From: Minisyncoccota bacterium
GTDB taxonomy: Bacteria; Patescibacteriota; Minisyncoccia; Phycocordibacterales; UBA9973
Assembly: GCA_018060905.1 (NCBI GenBank)
Contig: JAGOVD010000022.1
Span: 1-7,485 of the forward strand
Reading direction: 5' to 3'
DNA: 7,485 bases
Below the pieces are notes generated by a model, which was not told the DNA's origin, did no database searches, and was given only the letters and a program-made list of their open reading frames with translations. Positions 5,227 through 7,485 of the stretch are shown piece after piece. The translations under genes and the position numbers were made by a program. How positions within the stretch are numbered: the stretch's first letter is position 1; each line of letters starts with the position of its first letter.

Positions 5227-5370
5227 AAGAAGGCTCTAATCTCTAAGCAGTCAGCTACGGTTCTAGATCTCGGCGCAGGACGCTTTGGTTCCGACTGGTG
5301 CTATCCTATAAAGATGTCTTACTGGTAAGACTTGTTCTTATCAGGACTGTTTAGAGATTAGAGCTTTTTT
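5227..5370 (+). ncRNA. Candidate structured RNA with long closing stem and T6 end, unknown family
   Basis: A perfect 14-bp pairing (5233-5246 with 5351-5364) encloses 104 nt. The stem grows inward by six more pairs, one of them G-U (5247-5252 with 5345-5350). It can also grow outward through the U-run (5227-5232 with 5365-5370). The closing stem is therefore about 20-26 bp. Inside, GTCTTA-CTGG-TAAGAC (5316-5331) is a perfect 6-bp hairpin. A competing helix pairs 5277-5286 with 5310-5320 (one bulged A). The stem is followed directly by TTTTTT, as in an intrinsic terminator, which sets the plus strand. TATATC (5221-5226) is six bases before 5233. There is no convincing reading frame inside. Overall shape (ends paired, about 140 nt) recalls 6S RNA, but I see no sequence match to 6S, 4.5S, tmRNA, 5S or RNase P RNA. 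A MITE-like DNA element with terminal inverted repeats is the main alternative. Confidence 0.55.
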
Positions 5371-5415
5371 GCGTAAAAGCTATAAAACAACATTGATCAT
5401 TTAAAAAATAAAACA

Positions 5416-5721
5416 ATGGCAATAATTAAAAATTATTCCGATTTACCTTCGGTAAAATCGAAGTTAATTGGGAAATCTATTTCAATAAAATTTCAAAACT
5501 GGGGAACGACTGTACCTTGGGAGATATGTTTTCTTATAAAAGAAATAAAGCATTATCCCGTGAACAAATCAGTGCATATGTATTTTGAGTCATCAGATCT
5601 TTCATCAAACTCTCCTGACTATATTTATGTTGCAATAACGGCAACAAAAGTAAACTTACAATTTCGTTATAATGAAAAATTCCAGGATTGTGAAAATCTT
5701 ATAGAAATTAAAATAGATTAA
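5416..5721 (+). CDS. AT-rich orphan protein, 101 aa, unknown function
   Basis: I do not recognise this protein. It has 101 residues, no membrane span and no signal peptide. Alternating hydrophobic residues (SISIKFQNW, EICFLIKEI, DYIYVAITATKVNLQF) suggest a mostly beta fold. Lys, Asn, Ser and Ile are abundant, and codons are strongly A/T-ending. That is clearly unlike the GC-balanced genes on both sides and suggests recent acquisition. No SD is visible before the ATG at 5416; the 30 bases upstream are almost all A and T. The frame is open over its full length and ends at TAA 12 bp before a strong hairpin terminator, which favours a real gene. It follows the candidate structured RNA by 45 bp, so it could be controlled by read-through of that RNA's terminator, or the two could have arrived together. 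An immunity, anti-defence or toxin-antitoxin role is possible but unsupported. Confidence 0.65.
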   Translation: MAIIKNYSDLPSVKSKLIGKSISIKFQNWGTTVPWEICFLIKEIKHYPVNKSVHMYFESSDLSSNSPDYIYVAITATKVNLQFRYNEKFQDCENLIEIKID

Positions 5722-5732
5722 AACTTTTTTCT

Positions 5733-5757
5733 AAAAAGAACCGAAAGGTTCTTTTTT
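5733..5757. terminator. Bidirectional intrinsic terminator between the orphan gene and pilB
   Basis: The 10-bp stem AAAAAGAACC (5733-5742) with GGTTCTTTTT (5747-5756) has a GAAA tetraloop and T-runs on both strands (TTTTTT at 5752-5757 on the plus strand; the A5 at 5733-5737 and, past a short gap, A-rich sequence give U-runs on the minus strand). The pilB stop TAA (5756-5758) overlaps the base of the stem. Confidence 0.85.
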
Positions 5758-7471
5758 ATTTCTCATCATCCAAATCAACGACACTTCTCACTTCTGCAAA
5801 GTCAGTTTTGCCTTGAAGGATTTTGATGAGGCCGTCTTCGCGCATGTCGAGCGTACCTTGCGCATCGGCTATTTTTTTAATATCACGCTCACTTGGACTC
5901 GCAATAATTATCTTTTCAATACTTTCATCGTTTTGAATCACTTCAAATATCCCCAGTCGTCCTTTGTAGCCCGTCATGTTGCAGTGTGTACAGCCAGCGA
6001 CTTGCCAGAGCGTGGTGACATCACGCTTCACGCCAAACTGTTCCATATTTTTCCCTGTTGCTACTGCATGGTCCCAGATGTTTTCGATATATTTTTTCTC
6101 TTCGTCAGTGACGGGGCGTTCAGATCGGCATTCGGTACAGAGTGTTCGCACCAAACGCTGTGCGATTGAAAGTGACAATGCAGAGACAAGAATTTTTGGA
6201 TTCACGTCGAGGTCGATGAGACGAGGGATGACACCAGAGGCATTGTTGGTGTGGAGGGTGGAGAAGACTAGGTGACCGGTAAGTGCTGACTCAACGGCAA
6301 TCTTGGCAGTTTCTGGATCGCGGATCTCACCGACCATGATGACGTCAGGGTCTTGTCGAAGTGCGCTACGCAAACCCTCGAGGAATGTGTAGCCCTTTTT
6401 GTGATCAGTCTGTGTTTGGGTAATGCCGGGTAAGTGGTATTCGATCGGGTCTTCGATGGTGATGATTTTGATTTCGGGAGAATATATTTTCTGGAGGAAT
6501 GCATAGAGCGTCGTAGTTTTACCAGATCCAGTCGGACCAGTCAGGAGGATCATACCGTTTGGCTTTTTGATCTCGCGCATAAATATATCAAACATTGGGG
6601 GAGAGATACCGAGGTCTTCGAGTCCGACGCGGATAGATTTGGGATTCAAAATACGGAGCACAATAGACTCACCATACGCACCTGGGATGAGAGATGTACG
6701 AAATGATATTTCCACCTGTTCTTGTCCGACACCAAGAAAGGCACTGAAACGACCGTCTTGGGGCGTGCTATTAATCGTGAGTTTGAGACCAGAGAGGAGT
6801 TTGATGCGCGTATTGATCTGCTTGTACGTCAGTGCATTAAAGTAGGTGACCACGCGTAGTACACCATCGAGGCGGAATCTGAGCTCCACCTTGTCTTCCA
6901 TAGGTTCGACGTGGACATCAGAGGCACCGAGACCGATGCCTGCACCAAGGATAATCTCAAGGATACGCGAGAGGTGGTGCGCAGAACTGTCATCAGCGAG
7001 CGCTGTTTCGATCTCGCGGACTGCGTCATCGAGTGTTTTGATCTTCTGAGACAGTTCGACGAGGACGTCGGGGGACACATCGAGACCGCCTGCGCGCGAA
7101 CGTGTTGCAAAGGATAGGTCTTCGTACCGACTCCAAACCTTTTTCATACTGTTTTCGCTCGCCATGACAAACGTCACATCAAAGCCCTTTGCTTCAAGCA
7201 TTGTTTTTGCCTTGAGTGCACCGTCAGCAACAGGGGAGCGTACGGCGAGCATGAGCTTCTTGCCGATGAGTTTGTATGGAGCAACATCGAGTGCACGAGC
7301 GTCTTTTTCTTCCATGAGTCGGATAGCATCGTTGTCTATGGGTTGACCAGCGAGGTTGACGGACGATATGCCGTACCGTGTCTGTGCCAGCATTGCGACC
7401 AGGTCTTCTTCTTCTTCGGTGCGAAGATTTGAAAAGCGCTTTTGTTGTTCTTCTTCATCAAAGTGAACCAT
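5756..7471 (-). CDS. pilB: PilB/GspE-type type IV pilus assembly ATPase
   Basis: This hexameric secretion ATPase extends type IV pili or drives related secretion or competence machines at the inner membrane. It is complete at 571 aa. The N-terminal part (about 1-115) resembles the GspE N-terminal domain that binds the platform protein. It is followed by a helical linker (about 135-165) and the N2 domain with GASDVHVEP (182-190), FRLDGVLR (199-206) and PQDGRF (237-242). The C-terminal ATPase shows Walker A GPTGSGKTT (312-320), the Asp box ITIEDPIEY (337-345), Walker B VIMVGEIRD (377-385), and the His box STLHTNN (404-410). A tetracysteine zinc site is formed by C445, C448, C494 and C497. All catalytic motifs are intact. 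The very acidic start (EEEQQ, TEEEEEDL) is unusual but in frame. TACTAT lies seven bases before the ATG. GspE or a competence ATPase are close alternatives; no pilin or PilC/PilT gene is in view to decide. Confidence 0.9.
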   Translation of the reverse strand: MVHFDEEEQQKRFSNLRTEEEEDLVAMLAQTRYGISSVNLAGQPIDNDAIRLMEEKDARALDVAPYKLIGKKLMLAVRSPVADGALKAKTMLEAKGFDVTFVMASENSMKKVWSRYEDLSFATRSRAGGLDVSPDVLVELSQKIKTLDDAVREIETALADDSSAHHLSRILEIILGAGIGLGASDVHVEPMEDKVELRFRLDGVLRVVTYFNALTYKQINTRIKLLSGLKLTINSTPQDGRFSAFLGVGQEQVEISFRTSLIPGAYGESIVLRILNPKSIRVGLEDLGISPPMFDIFMREIKKPNGMILLTGPTGSGKTTTLYAFLQKIYSPEIKIITIEDPIEYHLPGITQTQTDHKKGYTFLEGLRSALRQDPDVIMVGEIRDPETAKIAVESALTGHLVFSTLHTNNASGVIPRLIDLDVNPKILVSALSLSIAQRLVRTLCTECRSERPVTDEEKKYIENIWDHAVATGKNMEQFGVKRDVTTLWQVAGCTHCNMTGYKGRLGIFEVIQNDESIEKIIIASPSERDIKKIADAQGTLDMREDGLIKILQGKTDFAEVRSVVDLDDEK

Positions 7472-7484
7472 TGTGCCTATAGTA
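7472..7484 (-). promoter_or_regulatory. -10 element for pilB, leaderless spacing
   Basis: On the minus strand TACTAT is followed by AGGCACA and the ATG at 7471, seven bases of spacing. The hexamer equals the one in front of ruvC. The -35 region would lie beyond the window edge. Confidence 0.4.
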
Positions 7485-7485
7485 T

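Noticed and set aside
5253..5275. T-arm-like GGTTC stretch suggesting a tRNA or tmRNA
   Set aside because: The surrounding bases do not form a T stem, acceptor stem or anticodon arm, and no CCA-side sequence is present.
861..5299. CCGACTGGT shared by 861-869 and 5291-5299
   Set aside because: A 9-base match in 7.5 kb is expected by chance and the contexts differ.
5227..5370. Direct assignment as 6S RNA, 4.5S RNA or 5S rRNA
   Set aside because: Only length and paired ends agree; the conserved loops and motifs of these families were not found by eye, so it is left as an unknown candidate.
1..7485. CRISPR array, IS element, phage genes or integrase
   Set aside because: No regularly spaced direct repeats, transposase or integrase motifs were found on either strand.

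Overview
The window looks like a piece of a small-genome bacterial chromosome, most plausibly a Candidate Phyla Radiation (Patescibacteria, Parcubacteria-like) lineage. This rests on gene content and gene shape: a short bacterial SET-domain protein, compact RuvB/RuvC, a PilB-type ATPase, a minimal RlmI-like methyltransferase, very tight spacing, and almost no Shine-Dalgarno sequences. The taxonomic call is an inference; there is no marker gene here that fixes it.

Layout. The left edge carries the 3' half of a tyrosyl-tRNA synthetase gene (+), which meets a 52-codon membrane-protein gene (-) at a shared CTAG. Next come three rightward genes: a TIGR01777/SulA-like SDR epimerase homologue, an RlmI-like SAM methyltransferase, and a SET-domain lysine methyltransferase. 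The SET gene converges on a leftward group of a small, very acidic protein, ruvC and ruvB (transcription order ruvB, ruvC, acidic gene). To the right of ruvB lies about 200 bp holding a candidate structured RNA (+) that ends in T6, then an AT-rich orphan gene (+). The orphan gene converges on a complete pilB/gspE-type ATPase gene (-) that runs to the right edge.

What ties the region together. Most intact genes have a -10-like hexamer only 6 to 9 nt before the ATG and no usable SD, which points to leaderless mRNAs. Most junctions also carry an inverted repeat. Two copies of a 13-bp arm motif (ATCACGTACAAAA) form 66-68 bp inverted-repeat units whose proximal arm runs into the start codon of two different genes. 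A perfect 24-bp inverted repeat separates ruvB and ruvC, and an 18-bp piece of it recurs upstream of the acidic gene. A 20-bp hairpin holds the stop codons of both SET and the acidic gene.

Functionally the genes are mostly housekeeping: translation (tyrS, perhaps the rRNA methyltransferase-like gene), Holliday-junction branch migration and resolution (ruvB, ruvC; ruvA is not in the window), and type IV pilus assembly or DNA uptake (pilB). The least explained parts are the structured RNA at about 5227-5370, the AT-rich orphan after it, and the repeated inverted-repeat start elements.
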